Shown here in pieces: positions 15,266 through 24,475 of a stretch of DNA of 64,000 bases (positions within the stretch are counted from its first letter, which is position 1; every line of letters starts with the position of its first letter). Origin of the DNA: Acidimicrobiaceae bacterium (GTDB lineage: Bacteria > Actinomycetota > Acidimicrobiia > Acidimicrobiales > RAAP-2); contig PKXJ01000018.1 in NCBI GenBank assembly GCA_003132305.1, positions 130,242-194,241 of the forward strand. Reading direction: 5' to 3'. The position numbers were made by a program, and so were the translations under genes. Below the pieces are notes generated by a model that saw only the letters and a program-made list of their open reading frames with translations, was not told the origin of the DNA and ran no database searches.

Positions 15266-16906
15266 GTGGTAACAGAAAGTGCCCAGGAGCGGTGGCGCCG
15301 CCTCTATGACGCCGCGTCGATTCGACCCGGAAAATTCGCCACCATGTCGGGCATTCCCCTGGCGCCGGTTTACGGTCCGAGCGACGCCGAGTTTCCAGGT
15401 CTCTACCCCTACACCCGAGGCGTGCACGCCTCGATGTACCGCACGAAGCTCTGGACGATGCGCATGTTCGCGGGCTTTGGCACCGCCAAGGACACCAACG
15501 CTCGCTTTCGAGAGATCATTCGCTCCGGGGGCACGGGGCTGTCGACGGCCTTCGACATGCCCACCCTCCTCGGTCTGGACTCGGACGACCCGATGTCCCT
15601 CGGTGAGGTGGGGCGTTGTGGCGTAGCGATCGACTCTCTGGCCGACGTCCGCGATCTCTTTGCCGGCATCGACCTCGGCACGATCACGACGTCCATGACG
15701 ATCAACTCCCCCGCGGCCGTGATGTTGGCCCTCTTTGTCGCCCAAGCCGAAGAGTCGGGGGTCGCGCGAGAACGTCTCGGTGGCACGTTGCAGAACGACA
15801 TCTTGAAGGAGTACCAAGCGCAAAAGGAGTTCGTCTTCCCCCCGCGTCAGTCCATGCGCCTCGTGCGCGACACCATTACCTTCACCGCCGCGGAGATGCC
15901 CAAGTGGAACTCCGTTTCGGTCTCGGGCTACCACATTCGAGAGGCCGGCTCTACGGCCGCCGAGGAACTGTCCTTCACCCTGGCGAACGGTTTTGCCTAC
16001 GTCGAACTCGCGGGTCAGGGGGGTCTCGGCGTCGACGCCGTCGCGCCGCGCCTGTCCTTCTTCTTTAACGCGCACATTGACTTCTTCGAAGAGATCGCCA
16101 AGTACCGCGCGGCGCGGCGCCTCTGGGCGAAGTGGATGAAAGAGCACTACAGCGCCACGGACGAGCGATCGTGGCAACTTCGCTTTCACACGCAAACGGC
16201 CGGCGTGTCGCTCACCGCCCAACAACCAGAAATCAATATCGCGCGCACCGCGATTGAAGCGCTGGCCGGCGTACTGGGGGGTACCCAATCACTGCACACG
16301 AACTCCATGGACGAAGCCCTCGCGCTGCCCTCGGAGAAGGCTGCGCGAATTGCCCTACGGACCCAACAGATCATCGCGCACGAGACCAACGTGACCAACG
16401 TCGCTGATCCCCTCGGCGGATCGTGGTTCATCGAAGAGTTGACCGACGAGATGGAACGCGAAGCCGAAGTCATCTTCGCGCAGATCAGCAAAATGGGCGA
16501 AGGTTCCATGCTCGAAGGCTGCATCCGGGGAATCGAAGAGAACTGGTTCCAAGGACGTATCGCCGATTCGGCCTACGAGCTCGAACGGTCGTTCAACTCT
16601 GGCGAGCGTGTCGTGGTGGGCGTGAACGAGTTCCTCGAAGGCAACGACGACAACGATCTGGAGACGCTGCGCATCTCGAACGAAGACGAGCGCAAGCAAC
16701 TCGCTCGCCTCAAGGAAGTTCGCCACGACCGCGACGACGAGCAGGTGCGTCGGGCGCTCGAGCGGCTGAGCCGCGAGGCGAGCGAACCCGACGTCAACCT
16801 CATGCCCGCTCTCATTGACGCGGCCAAGACGTACGCCACCGTCGGCGAGATGATGAAGGCTCTCGAGGGCGTCTTCGGGCGCCACGTCGAAGTTCCCTCA
16901 CTATGA
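15266..16906 (+). CDS. icmA: B12-dependent acyl-CoA mutase large subunit, isobutyryl-CoA mutase-like
   Basis: 546-residue catalytic subunit of the methylmalonyl-CoA mutase superfamily without a fused B12 domain. GAGGAGGTGA precedes the GTG start. The TIM-barrel motifs are intact ([35 protein letters not shown] with the catalytic histidine, [22 protein letters not shown]). Substrate-determining positions can be read. Methylmalonyl-CoA mutase has Tyr89 and Arg207; here the equivalents are Phe68 (MRMFAGF) and Gln186 (YQAQKEF), with the same 118-residue spacing. Phe and Gln are the isobutyryl-CoA mutase pair. The position that is Asp in 2-hydroxyisobutyryl-CoA mutase is Ala95. So reversible isobutyryl/n-butyryl-CoA isomerisation is favoured. 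Confidence 0.85.
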   Translation: MVTESAQERWRRLYDAASIRPGKFATMSGIPLAPVYGPSDAEFPGLYPYTRGVHASMYRTKLWTMRMFAGFGTAKDTNARFREIIRSGGTGLSTAFDMPTLLGLDSDDPMSLGEVGRCGVAIDSLADVRDLFAGIDLGTITTSMTINSPAAVMLALFVAQAEESGVARERLGGTLQNDILKEYQAQKEFVFPPRQSMRLVRDTITFTAAEMPKWNSVSVSGYHIREAGSTAAEELSFTLANGFAYVELAGQGGLGVDAVAPRLSFFFNAHIDFFEEIAKYRAARRLWAKWMKEHYSATDERSWQLRFHTQTAGVSLTAQQPEINIARTAIEALAGVLGGTQSLHTNSMDEALALPSEKAARIALRTQQIIAHETNVTNVADPLGGSWFIEELTDEMEREAEVIFAQISKMGEGSMLEGCIRGIEENWFQGRIADSAYELERSFNSGERVVVGVNEFLEGNDDNDLETLRISNEDERKQLARLKEVRHDRDDEQVRRALERLSREASEPDVNLMPALIDAAKTYATVGEMMKALEGVFGRHVEVPSL

Positions 16907-17295
16907 GTGTGCGGGTCTTGGTAGCGAAAGTCGGCCTCGACGGTCACGATCGAGGCGTCAAGGTCGTCGCGCGCCTGTTGCGCGACGCCGGCATGGAAGT
17001 CGTCTACACCGGCCTCTTTCAAACCCCCGAGACCGTCGCGACGGCCGCCATCCAAGAAGACGTCGACGTGGTGGGACTCTCGATGCTGTCCGGCGCGCAC
17101 ATGACCCTCGCGCCACTGGTCGTAGAGGCCCTTCGTGAGCGCGGCTCGGATATCCCCGTCGTGCTCGGCGGCATTGTTCCGCCACACGACCTCGACGAAC
17201 TTAAAGACCTCGGCGTCGCCGCGGTCTTTGGCCCCGGCGCCAGCGCCGACGAGATCGTGAGCGCGATCACGGGCATTGTCGCAGCTTCTTCGTAA
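16903..17295 (+). CDS. icmB: Cobalamin-binding small subunit of the acyl-CoA mutase
   Basis: 130-residue stand-alone B12-binding domain. The DxHxxG motif that supplies the lower-axial histidine is at residues 13-18 (DGHDRG). It is followed by [10 protein letters not shown] and a GGIVPPHD segment that contact the nucleotide tail, all in the usual order for the mutase C-terminal domain. The ATG overlaps the large-subunit stop (ATGA), so expression is coupled. Separate large and small subunits are normal for isobutyryl-CoA and 2-hydroxyisobutyryl-CoA mutases, unlike the fused methylmalonyl-CoA mutase chain. No MeaB-type chaperone gene is adjacent. Confidence 0.92.
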   Translation: MSVRVLVAKVGLDGHDRGVKVVARLLRDAGMEVVYTGLFQTPETVATAAIQEDVDVVGLSMLSGAHMTLAPLVVEALRERGSDIPVVLGGIVPPHDLDELKDLGVAAVFGPGASADEIVSAITGIVAASS

Positions 17296-17330
17296 CTCTC
17301 GCCAGTGTCGGGCACCGAATCTAGGCTGAC

Positions 17331-17351
17331 GACAGTCCTCGGCGGACTGTC
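17331..17351. terminator. Short hairpin after the mutase genes
   Basis: Perfect 8-bp stem (GACAGTCC and GGACTGTC) with a 5-nt loop, located 36 bp after the small-subunit stop. There is no T-tract, so termination would be weak or Rho-assisted. Confidence 0.4.
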
Positions 17352-17421
17352 ATCGGTTCACTCCTTCGCTCCAGCGCAGGGCACTGGCTAGAGTCAGGGC
17401 ACCCGTCGGATAGGAGACCTC

Positions 17422-17832
17422 ATGCTCAAGGGTTTTAAGAACTTCCTCATGCGAGGAGACCTCATCATCATCGCCGTCGGCCTGGTGGTAGCGCTCGCCT
17501 TCAGTACCCTCATTCAATCGTTTACCGGCAACCTCGTGTCGCCCTTGATCAACGCCATTGGCGGTAACGGCGCCAGTGGACCGGGACTGAGTTGGACGAT
17601 CAACGGACAGTTCATCTCCCTGGGTAACTTCATCTCGGCCATCATCAACTTCGTTATCTACATGGGCGTCATCTACTTCGTGCTCGTCGTTCCGTACCGT
17701 TCGTACATGGCGCGCCAAGGTACGCCGGTGTTCGGACCCCCGGCGGCCACCAAGACCTGCCCCGAGTGCCTCTCGGCCGATCTGCCCGCGGCGGCGACCA
17801 AGTGCGCGCACTGCACGAGCGTCGTGGCGTGA
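17422..17832 (+). CDS. mscL: Large-conductance mechanosensitive channel with C-terminal zinc ribbon
   Basis: 136-residue MscL, an emergency release valve in the cytoplasmic membrane. The N-terminal MLKGFKNFLMRGDLIIIAVGLVVALAFSTL and TM1 are canonical. A periplasmic loop (about 50-72) is followed by TM2 (ISAIINFVIYMGVIYFVLVVP). Instead of the usual charged C-terminal helix bundle, the protein ends in CPECLSADLPAAATKCAHC, a CxxC-x14-CxxC zinc-ribbon-like module. GGAGACC precedes the ATG. Zinc binding is inferred from the cysteine spacing. It is a single-gene unit between the mutase genes and nnr. Confidence 0.93.
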   Translation: MLKGFKNFLMRGDLIIIAVGLVVALAFSTLIQSFTGNLVSPLINAIGGNGASGPGLSWTINGQFISLGNFISAIINFVIYMGVIYFVLVVPYRSYMARQGTPVFGPPAATKTCPECLSADLPAAATKCAHCTSVVA

Positions 17833-17926
17833 TCTCGAGAAGTGCCGGGCGCTGCGTCCAAGGGTGCCGATTGAACCGAGGAGGTCCCCCTGACGAGCGT
17901 CGTCGTAACTCTTGTTAACGACGGTG

Positions 17927-17938
17927 TGACGTACGTCA
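17927..17938. promoter_or_regulatory. 12-bp perfect palindrome upstream of nnr
   Basis: TGACGTACGTCA lies 55 bp before the nnr start. A near copy, TTACGTACGTCA, occurs at 26036-26047 in the gap downstream of the pirin gene. Such a palindrome suits a dimeric regulator, but two occurrences are not enough to define an operator. Confidence 0.3.
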
Positions 17939-17992
17939 GTAACATTGCGGCACGGTGGTAAACGCCGCGACACGACGGTCATTGGAGGGTGC

Positions 17993-19318
17993 GTGATTCC
18001 CATTTTGACGAGTGCCGCGATGCGCGAGGCCGACGCCCAGGCGAGCGCCGTGCGCGGGGTCGACGCACTGGTGGAGTCCGCGGGCACGGCCGTCGCACTC
18101 CACGCCCAGCGACTGTTGCGCTCGTGTTATGGCAAACGCGTCGCCGTCGTCGTTGGTCCGGGGCTCAACGGGGCCGACGGACGCGTCGCGGCCACGTGGC
18201 TGAAGTCACGCGGCGCACGCGTCGACGTCGCGGAGTGGGACCACCTACCGGCCCAGCTTCACGGTTACGACCTCGTCGTTGACGCCGCCTTTGGTCTGGG
18301 CTGCACGCGCCCGTTCATCGCTCCCAAGGTGTCGCCCGGCACGCTGGTACTCGCCGTGGACCTTCCTTCGGGTGTGGACGCCGACTCGGGCGCAGTGCTC
18401 GGCGAACCGATGATCGCGAGCGCCACGCTCGCTCTCGGTGCCCTCAAGCCCGCACACTTGACGGGGCCGTCCGCCGAACTTATGGGTGCGCTGTACTTCG
18501 CCGGGCTTGGCATCGTGACCGCCTTCGACGACGGCCTACTCGACGATGTCGATCTCGCCTCGCTCATCACTGTTCACCGGAACGATAACAAGTGGGATCA
18601 CGCCCTCCAGGCTCTCGTCGGCTCGTCGCTGATGCCGGGGGCCGCCGAGTTGGTTCTTCGAGGCGCCCTCGCCGGGGGCGCGTCAATGATTCGCTTCGAG
18701 AGTCGAGGCTACGTGGCCTCTTCCGTCGAACTTCCGCCGGAGGTCGTTCACTCCGTCGATCCCAGGGTCGATCCCCGCTGTCGAGCGGTCGTCGCGGGTC
18801 CCGGTCTTGGACCCGACGCCTGGACGTGGTTGCGTGAACGCTTAGCCAAGGCTGGCTGCCCCGTCGTCCTCGACGCCGACGGGCTCGACCGGACGCTGCT
18901 TGACGAACTCGCTCCGCGCGACGGTTCATGGGTGCTCACGCCTCACGAAGGCGAGTTCGTCCGTCTCACTGGCCATCCCCTGGGACCGAACCGATTCGAT
19001 GACGTGCGAGAACTCGCTCGAGCAACCGGCTGCGTCGTGCTCTTAAAGGGTCCGACCACGGTGATCGCGAGTCCCTCGGGCGCGTTGCGGGTGGTGACGT
19101 CGGGAACGCCGACCTTGGCGACGGCGGGCACCGGCGACGTCTTGTCGGGACTGATCGCCGCGACCATCGCCCGAGGACACGATTCCTTCAACGCCGCAGC
19201 GCTAGCCGCGCACCTGCACGGTCGAGCGGGCGCCCGATTAGGGCCCTACGCCACCGCGTCAGACGTCGTCACCAAGGTTCGCGAGTTGCTGCGCGAAATA
19301 AGTCGCGTGGGATACTAG
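17993..19318 (+). CDS. nnr: Bifunctional NAD(P)H-hydrate repair enzyme (epimerase plus dehydratase)
   Basis: 441 residues. I start at GTG 17993, preceded by GGAGGGTGC; the track start at 17945 adds residues with no homology. Residues 1-200 are the YjeF_N epimerase domain (AVVVGPGLNGADGRVAATWL, LVVDAAFGLGCTRPF, AVDLPSGVDADSG). Residues 205-441 are the ADP-dependent dehydratase (AVVAGPGLGP, VLDADGL, WVLTPHEGEF, LLKGPTTVIASP, TLATAGTGDVLSG). The enzyme repairs damaged NAD(P)HX formed spontaneously or by GAPDH. It ends against a strong hairpin that also closes the convergent liv operon. Confidence 0.93.
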   Translation: MIPILTSAAMREADAQASAVRGVDALVESAGTAVALHAQRLLRSCYGKRVAVVVGPGLNGADGRVAATWLKSRGARVDVAEWDHLPAQLHGYDLVVDAAFGLGCTRPFIAPKVSPGTLVLAVDLPSGVDADSGAVLGEPMIASATLALGALKPAHLTGPSAELMGALYFAGLGIVTAFDDGLLDDVDLASLITVHRNDNKWDHALQALVGSSLMPGAAELVLRGALAGGASMIRFESRGYVASSVELPPEVVHSVDPRVDPRCRAVVAGPGLGPDAWTWLRERLAKAGCPVVLDADGLDRTLLDELAPRDGSWVLTPHEGEFVRLTGHPLGPNRFDDVRELARATGCVVLLKGPTTVIASPSGALRVVTSGTPTLATAGTGDVLSGLIAATIARGHDSFNAAALAAHLHGRAGARLGPYATASDVVTKVRELLREISRVGY

Positions 19319-19419
19319 AAGAGTCGGCCTCCGCTCGAAACTCTCCGCCACGGTCGCCTTACGCGTTCGCTACGAGAGCGCGCCGTTGATGCGCTAAGAG
19401 AAGGCACGCCGAGAGCAAT

Positions 19420-19472
19420 GGTCACTGGTTAAGAGCCCCGGGTAAATTCTCCGGGGCTCTTAACCAGTGACC
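19420..19472. terminator. Strong bidirectional terminator between nnr and the liv operon
   Basis: Perfect 22-bp inverted repeat (GGTCACTGGTTAAGAGCCCCGG and its complement) around the 9-nt loop GTAAATTCT, lying between convergent genes: about 100 bp after the nnr stop and 8 bp from the last liv codon. There is no long T-run on either side, but the stem is exceptionally stable. Convergent placement supports termination from both directions. Confidence 0.85.
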
Positions 19473-19480
19473 GCCGCCAA

Positions 19481-20830
19481 CTACTTCAGCCAGGACGGGA
19501 TCCCGGTGCTCACCTTCTTGGCCGCCACCACTGGTCCATTGGGCGTACTGTCCGTGGTGAAAATCTTGCCGGTTATTGCCTTCAGCGCAGTCGCGCTGGT
19601 CACGGTCGTGAGGAAGCCACCGTTCAAGCCTTGGTGATCAGTGGACGTGTAGCGCAGGGGCGTCAGCGACGGGGTCTGAGAGAACGTCGTCTTCGACAGG
19701 GTCTTGAGAAAGCTGGCACGCGTGAACGTCTTGCCGGCAGCCTTCAGCGCTTCCACGAAGGCCACACCCCAGCCAATGCCGTACTCCATGTTGCCGTCCA
19801 TCGTTGTGGTCGCGTTGAAGCCCGGGAACTGGGCCTTGTCCGCCGTCAGCACCTTTCGCATCCAGGGGATCCACGCGCTGCTGCTGCCCGGCACGGGCAG
19901 GAAACTAAAGGAGACCGCCCCGACCTCGGGGTCGGCGCTCAGTCCCTTCGCCGCCAGTGGCGCGAAGACCGTGGCTGGGTCCGAACCGACGCTCGAGATC
20001 ACCCAGTGCGGCGAGTAACCCAACTGCAAGGCGGCGCCGAGCGCCGCGTCCGTGGCCCCGGGAATGGTGTCGAGAACGACGACCGTGCACTTCTCCGTCT
20101 GGAATCGCGCCAAGTACGGCCCGAAGGACGCGCCTTGGGTCGTAACGAGGGCCGCGACACTGTAGAGTTGGGTGTCGGCGGGCGTGACGCCCCCGGCCAC
20201 CAAGCCGGCCAAGCCGTCGGTCCCAAAGTCGTCACCTTGTCCCAGGAAGCACACGTTGGCCGTGGGGTACGTCGCGCTGAGGTACTGGGCGAAGATCTTG
20301 CTCTCTTCGTTGTAACTGGGCTGCCAACCGTAGAGTCCGGGGTAGGTGGTGGTGTTGTTCCAGTCCCGCGAGCCCGAGTTGACGAAGAGCTGGGGAACGC
20401 CATTGGACTTGAGCAGTGAGCGCACCGAGTCCTGGGTGGGCGTGCCCAACGAACCCACGGTGGCAAAGACCGGCACCGAGAGCAGTGCGTGGGTCTGGCT
20501 TACCGTGCTCGGCGTGCCGGTGCAGCCGAAACCGGGTGTGCCGTAGCAGTCGTCCTTCAAGATGTACTTGATCTTGCGGTGGTTGACGCCACCCTTGCTG
20601 TTGACGTAATTAAAGACGGCGTTGGCCGCTTTGGCGACCTCGTTGTAGCCAGCGGCGGCGATGCCCGTGAGCGGCACCGTGGCCCCGATGGTGATCTGTT
20701 TAGCGGTGACACCCGGGGTATGCGTCGCCGCCCCCGCGCTCACGACGGAACTTCCGGCCATCACGAGTCCCGTGCACAGCAACAGCGCTGCGCCCGTAGT
20801 CCCGAATCGGCGCGCGTACGTCTTATTCAT
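19481..20830 (-). CDS. Branched-chain amino acid-type ABC transporter substrate-binding protein
   Basis: 449-residue secreted binding protein of the LivK/Peripla_BP_6 type. AGGGAGATAAGAC precedes ATG. The signal peptide covers about residues 1-35 (GAALLLCTGLVMAGSSVVSAGA). The mature start KQITIGATVPLTGIAAAGYNE is the hallmark of this family, followed by INxKGGVN-like FNYVNSKGGVNHRKIKYILKDD. It is last in the operon, 63 bp after livM. Ligands of the family include leucine/isoleucine/valine, urea, amides and aromatic acids; the sequence alone does not decide. Confidence 0.9.
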   Translation of the reverse strand: MNKTYARRFGTTGAALLLCTGLVMAGSSVVSAGAATHTPGVTAKQITIGATVPLTGIAAAGYNEVAKAANAVFNYVNSKGGVNHRKIKYILKDDCYGTPGFGCTGTPSTVSQTHALLSVPVFATVGSLGTPTQDSVRSLLKSNGVPQLFVNSGSRDWNNTTTYPGLYGWQPSYNEESKIFAQYLSATYPTANVCFLGQGDDFGTDGLAGLVAGGVTPADTQLYSVAALVTTQGASFGPYLARFQTEKCTVVVLDTIPGATDAALGAALQLGYSPHWVISSVGSDPATVFAPLAAKGLSADPEVGAVSFSFLPVPGSSSAWIPWMRKVLTADKAQFPGFNATTTMDGNMEYGIGWGVAFVEALKAAGKTFTRASFLKTLSKTTFSQTPSLTPLRYTSTDHQGLNGGFLTTVTSATALKAITGKIFTTDSTPNGPVVAAKKVSTGIPSWLK

Positions 20831-20893
20831 GTCTTATCTCCCTAAAGTAATGCCTAACTGGTGAGCGTAGGTGGGCCAAAGAGTCAATGCAAG

Positions 20894-22096
20894 TCAGGTG
20901 GCGCTTCGAACACGTCGTTTGGCCCAAAGACGTCGAACGGCCCCGACGATACCCATCGGCGCGAAGAGCATCGTCAAAATAAGGAGTCCGCCAAAGATGA
21001 TGCCGGGCAACTGGCTGGCGAGGTTGCCCTGGGGGTTAATGCCCGTGTGCGCCGTGAACCACGAGATCACGTTCGTCGAATACGCGTAGATGAGTCCGCC
21101 GATCAACGCTCCGGGAATAGTTCCGATTCCCCCGATGACCACCAGGGACAAGATCGTGATCGAGAGGGCGAGTGAGTAGGTCGGGGGCGACACCGAATTG
21201 TTGATCAGTGTCCATAAGGCTCCGCCGAGGGCCGCGTAGGCCGACGACACCATGAAGGCGATGACCCGCGTGCGCGGCAGCGAGACGCCGACCAGTTCGG
21301 CGGCGACGTCGTTATCGCGAATCAGTCGCATGGCCCGTCCGGTGCGACTGGCAAAGAGGTTGGCCATGAAGAAGAACGCGACACCCGTCACGACAATCGT
21401 GATATCGGCGAGCCACATCGTGTTAACCGTGAGCAGCGAGGTCTGGGCGTTAAAGAGACTAGAGAGCCAGTTCGGCGGCGTCACCGCGGTGGGCAGTTGC
21501 AGGCCCGCGTCGCCACCGGTCCACGAAGAGAAGGAGTTCACGATCGCGGTGAAGGCCACCGCGAAGGCCAGCGTCATTCCCGCGAGATACGGACCGCGCA
21601 GTCGCGTGGCCGGAAGCCCCAAGAGCAGACCCACGAGGGCGCCGCTGACGACGGCGATCAGGAGCGTCACGACGATCGGCGTCGACGCGTGGTGATTCGC
21701 CCATATCGCTACGGCGAGCGCTCCGACACCCATGAACGCGCTGTTGCCCAGAGAGATCTGTCCCGACGCGCCCGTAAGGAACGAGAGCCCCAGCAGGACA
21801 ATTGACATGGCGGCGCCAATCGCCAGATTGAAGTTGGTGATGGACGAGAAGAAGTACGTGGCGAAGAGTGAGGCGTCGAGAACCACCACGGTCAGCGCCG
21901 CTCGCGCGAGCACCGGGTGGGCCTCTCGCAGGCCAGCGATCGTGAGCGTCGCGACACCAGTGATCGCCACCGCGAGGGCCACGCCGAGAGCCACGCCGTC
22001 ACGTACCGAGGAAGCGGTCAACGCCGTGACCACGACGGCGACCACTACGAGTCCGGCCGTGACGGCCACGCGGCGTCGCGCCAAGATCCACTGCAT
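20894..22096 (-). CDS. livM: LivM-type permease
   Basis: 400-residue polytopic permease of the branched-chain amino acid transporter family. About ten hydrophobic segments are present. The conserved GASGQISLGNSAFMGVGA block and the cytoplasmic EAA-like segment RLIRDNDVAAELVGVSLPRTRVIAFMVSSAYAALGGAL are plain. The first ~90 residues are extra hydrophobic sequence with low conservation, as often in LivM. The ATG overlaps the livH stop (ATGA). It forms the channel with LivH. Confidence 0.92.
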   Translation of the reverse strand: MQWILARRRVAVTAGLVVVAVVVTALTASSVRDGVALGVALAVAITGVATLTIAGLREAHPVLARAALTVVVLDASLFATYFFSSITNFNLAIGAAMSIVLLGLSFLTGASGQISLGNSAFMGVGALAVAIWANHHASTPIVVTLLIAVVSGALVGLLLGLPATRLRGPYLAGMTLAFAVAFTAIVNSFSSWTGGDAGLQLPTAVTPPNWLSSLFNAQTSLLTVNTMWLADITIVVTGVAFFFMANLFASRTGRAMRLIRDNDVAAELVGVSLPRTRVIAFMVSSAYAALGGALWTLINNSVSPPTYSLALSITILSLVVIGGIGTIPGALIGGLIYAYSTNVISWFTAHTGINPQGNLASQLPGIIFGGLLILTMLFAPMGIVGAVRRLWAKRRVRSAT

Positions 22097-22998
22097 CAGA
22101 CTCGCCTCGCCGAGCTCTTGGTGAAGAGCCCGTTGGGGCGAACCATCAACGAGACGATGAGGATTATCAACGCCGTCAAGATGATGGCGTTCGAGTTCAC
22201 GTAGTCCCCCACGAACTGGAGAATGATGCCAATGGAGACGCCCGCGACGATCGCACCCACGGGACTGTCGAGGCCGCCCACCGCCGCCGCGATGAAACCG
22301 AACGCGAAGATCCCGTCCATCACCTGCGGGGTTAAGCCCGTGAAGAAGTTCGAGGCCACCAGCACGGTGCAGATCGTGCCCACGCCCGTCGAGAGAATCC
22401 AGCCGAGGGTGAGCATCCGTCCGACGCGTACCCCGAGCAGTCGCGAGACCTCGGGCGCCAGCGCCGAAGCCCGTAGCTGGAGTCCGAGTTTCGTGAAGCG
22501 AAAGAGTACGGCAATCAAGGTCATGACGACGAGCCCCGTCACGATTTCGTAGACACTGAAGGGCGAGAGCGAGACGGGCTTGCCGCCCAGCTGCCAGTCA
22601 ATGGGGGAAAAAGGATTGGGTATTCCTCGAGGCGTCGTCGACCAGATGGCGGCGGCGACGCCTTCGAGCACAATCAAGAAGCCGACCATCACCACGATCG
22701 GATTGATCTCGGGCTTGCCGTAGAGATGTCGAACCAGCACCCGTTCGGTCACCCCACCAACGGTGAATCCCGCCAGGATGGAGATGCCCACCAGGGGCCA
22801 GTAGCCCAGTTCGTGGGCGAACACCACCATGCCGACGTAGGCGGCGAACATGGGCATCGCGCCCTGGGCGAAGTTCAGTATGCGCGTCGAGCGCCAAACC
22901 AGTACCAGACTCAATGCCACCAGGCCGTAGATCACGCCGTTCGTGAGACCCGCCAAGATGTCCGAGATGATCCTCGACGTCAGGAACGCGTCCATCAC
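22096..22998 (-). CDS. livH: LivH-type permease
   Basis: 300-residue permease. The N-terminus LAGLTNGVIYGLVALSLVLVWRSTRILNFAQGAMPMFAAY is characteristic of LivH. The cytoplasmic loop LQLRASALAPEVSRLLGVRVGRMLTLGWILSTG is the ATPase contact. Length is normal for the family. It overlaps livF upstream and livM downstream by 4 nt each, so the four subunits are translationally coupled. Confidence 0.92.
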   Translation of the reverse strand: MMDAFLTSRIISDILAGLTNGVIYGLVALSLVLVWRSTRILNFAQGAMPMFAAYVGMVVFAHELGYWPLVGISILAGFTVGGVTERVLVRHLYGKPEINPIVVMVGFLIVLEGVAAAIWSTTPRGIPNPFSPIDWQLGGKPVSLSPFSVYEIVTGLVVMTLIAVLFRFTKLGLQLRASALAPEVSRLLGVRVGRMLTLGWILSTGVGTICTVLVASNFFTGLTPQVMDGIFAFGFIAAAVGGLDSPVGAIVAGVSIGIILQFVGDYVNSNAIILTALIILIVSLMVRPNGLFTKSSARRV

Positions 22999-23702
22999 TC
23001 GACCTTGCCGAGGTAGTGCTCGCGCAGATCCTCGTCGGCGACGATGTTGGCCGCGGCGTCGTTGGCCACGACGCGCCCGAGGTAGAGGATGACGGCGTAG
23101 TCGGAGATTCGAAGGGCGGTCGTCGCGTTTTGTTCGACGAGTATCACGGTGAGGCTCTTCGACGCGCAGAGGTCGCGAATCGCGTGCATCAGTTGCGCCG
23201 TCACCAGCGGCGCCAGTCCGAGCGACGGCTCATCGAGCAAGAGAACCGTCGGCTGGGCGATAAGTGCGCGGGCCATGGCTAACATCTGACGCTCGCCGCC
23301 GGAGAGTTTGGCGGCGTGTTGCTTGCGTCGTTCGCCCAAGACCGGGAATCGTTCGTACTGTTCGTTGAGTCCATCGGACAGATTGACCTTGGCCATCATC
23401 GCGCCGAGGCGCAGGTTCTCCTCGACCGTGAACTCACTAATGACGCCACGGCCTTCGGGCACGTGGCCCACGCCGAGCCGCGCGATGTTCTCGGGTCTCT
23501 CGCGTACCAGGGAGTGCTCGTCGAGTGTGATGGTTCCCTTCACCGGCTCCTTCAGTCCACTGATCGTGCGCAGCAGCGTCGTTTTGCCCGCCCCATTGGC
23601 GCCGAGTACCGCGGTGATCATCCCGGTTTCGGCTCGAAACGAGACGCCACGCAGCGCCTGGACCGCTCCATAGGAGACCGAGAGCTCTTCGACCGCGATC
23701 AC
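22995..23702 (-). CDS. livF: LivF-type ATP-binding protein
   Basis: 235-residue ATPase: IAVEELSVSYGAVQALRGVSF, Walker A GANGAGKTTLLRTI, Q-loop region GHVPEGRGVISEFTVEENL, signature LSGGERQMLAMARAL, Walker B LLLDEPSLGLAP and H-loop VILVEQN. These are the LivF-specific versions of the motifs (VPEGR, SLGLAP). It starts inside the livG stop (4-nt overlap). It supplies energy together with LivG. Confidence 0.94.
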   Translation of the reverse strand: MIAVEELSVSYGAVQALRGVSFRAETGMITAVLGANGAGKTTLLRTISGLKEPVKGTITLDEHSLVRERPENIARLGVGHVPEGRGVISEFTVEENLRLGAMMAKVNLSDGLNEQYERFPVLGERRKQHAAKLSGGERQMLAMARALIAQPTVLLLDEPSLGLAPLVTAQLMHAIRDLCASKSLTVILVEQNATTALRISDYAVILYLGRVVANDAAANIVADEDLREHYLGKVE

Positions 23703-24475
23703 TCGTCCACCCCGAGGTAGGCGGCGATCACCGCGTCATTGTCCCGGACTTCGCTGGGCGTACCCGAGGCGATCACATGACCGAAGTTCAGTACGACCAG
23801 CCGATCGACGAGCGGCATCACGAACTCCATGTCGTGCTCGACCAGCAGAACGCCCATCGTGGATCGCAGTTCAGAGATGAGTGCCGCGAAGTCCTCGAGT
23901 TCAGCTTCGTCGAGGCCCGACGCTGGCTCATCGAGCAAGAGCAGGGTCGGATCACACATCAGTGCTCGCGCCACCGAGACCTTCTTCGCGACGCCGTACG
24001 GGATCGCCGACGGTAGTCTCATCGCCATCTGGGCGATCCCCAGCCGTTCGAGCACCGCGAACGCGTCACGGCGCAGCGCTCGCTCGGATCGAACGCCACT
24101 CGGCAGCGACAAGAAGCCAGAAACGAATCCCCCGTTCGCTCGAACCTGGCCTCCCGCCATCACGTTTTCCAGCACCGTGCAGTGAGGGAACAGACCAACT
24201 CCCTGCAGCGTTCTAGCGACGCCGGCGCGAGCGAGCTGGTTGGGCTTTAGATTCGCGTGACCCTTATTGGGGAAGAGCACGCGTCCCTCGGAGGGCTTGA
24301 TGAAGCCGCAGGCCACGTTGAACGCGGTCGTCTTGCCCGCGCCGTTCGGGCCAATCATGCCCACGATCTCTCCCGAGGACACGGTGAACGAGACGTCGCT
24401 CAAGGCCCTAAGTCCCTCGAAGTGAACCGAGACGTGCTCTAGAGCAAGTGCCATGGATTCAGACGGTGGCGACAT
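23699..24475 (-). CDS. livG: LivG-type ATP-binding protein
   Basis: 258 residues and first gene of the minus-strand liv operon (livG-livF-livH-livM-binding protein). Walker A GPNGAGKTTAFNVACGF, FPHCTVLENVMAGG, and Walker B LLLLDEPASGLDEAE are clear. The signature reads PYGVAKKVSVARAL in place of LSGGQ, as is normal for LivG (LPYGxQR). The start may be ATG 24475 (AGGACCACC upstream) or the internal ATG seven codons later. The upstream gap should hold the operon promoter. Confidence 0.93.
   Translation of the reverse strand: MSPPSESMALALEHVSVHFEGLRALSDVSFTVSSGEIVGMIGPNGAGKTTAFNVACGFIKPSEGRVLFPNKGHANLKPNQLARAGVARTLQGVGLFPHCTVLENVMAGGQVRANGGFVSGFLSLPSGVRSERALRRDAFAVLERLGIAQMAMRLPSAIPYGVAKKVSVARALMCDPTLLLLDEPASGLDEAELEDFAALISELRSTMGVLLVEHDMEFVMPLVDRLVVLNFGHVIASGTPSEVRDNDAVIAAYLGVDE

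Noticed and set aside
15212-16288. 358-residue minus-strand frame opposite the acyl-CoA mutase gene
   Set aside because: Typical high-GC antisense shadow (His/Arg/Gly rich); the plus-strand mutase motifs are complete.
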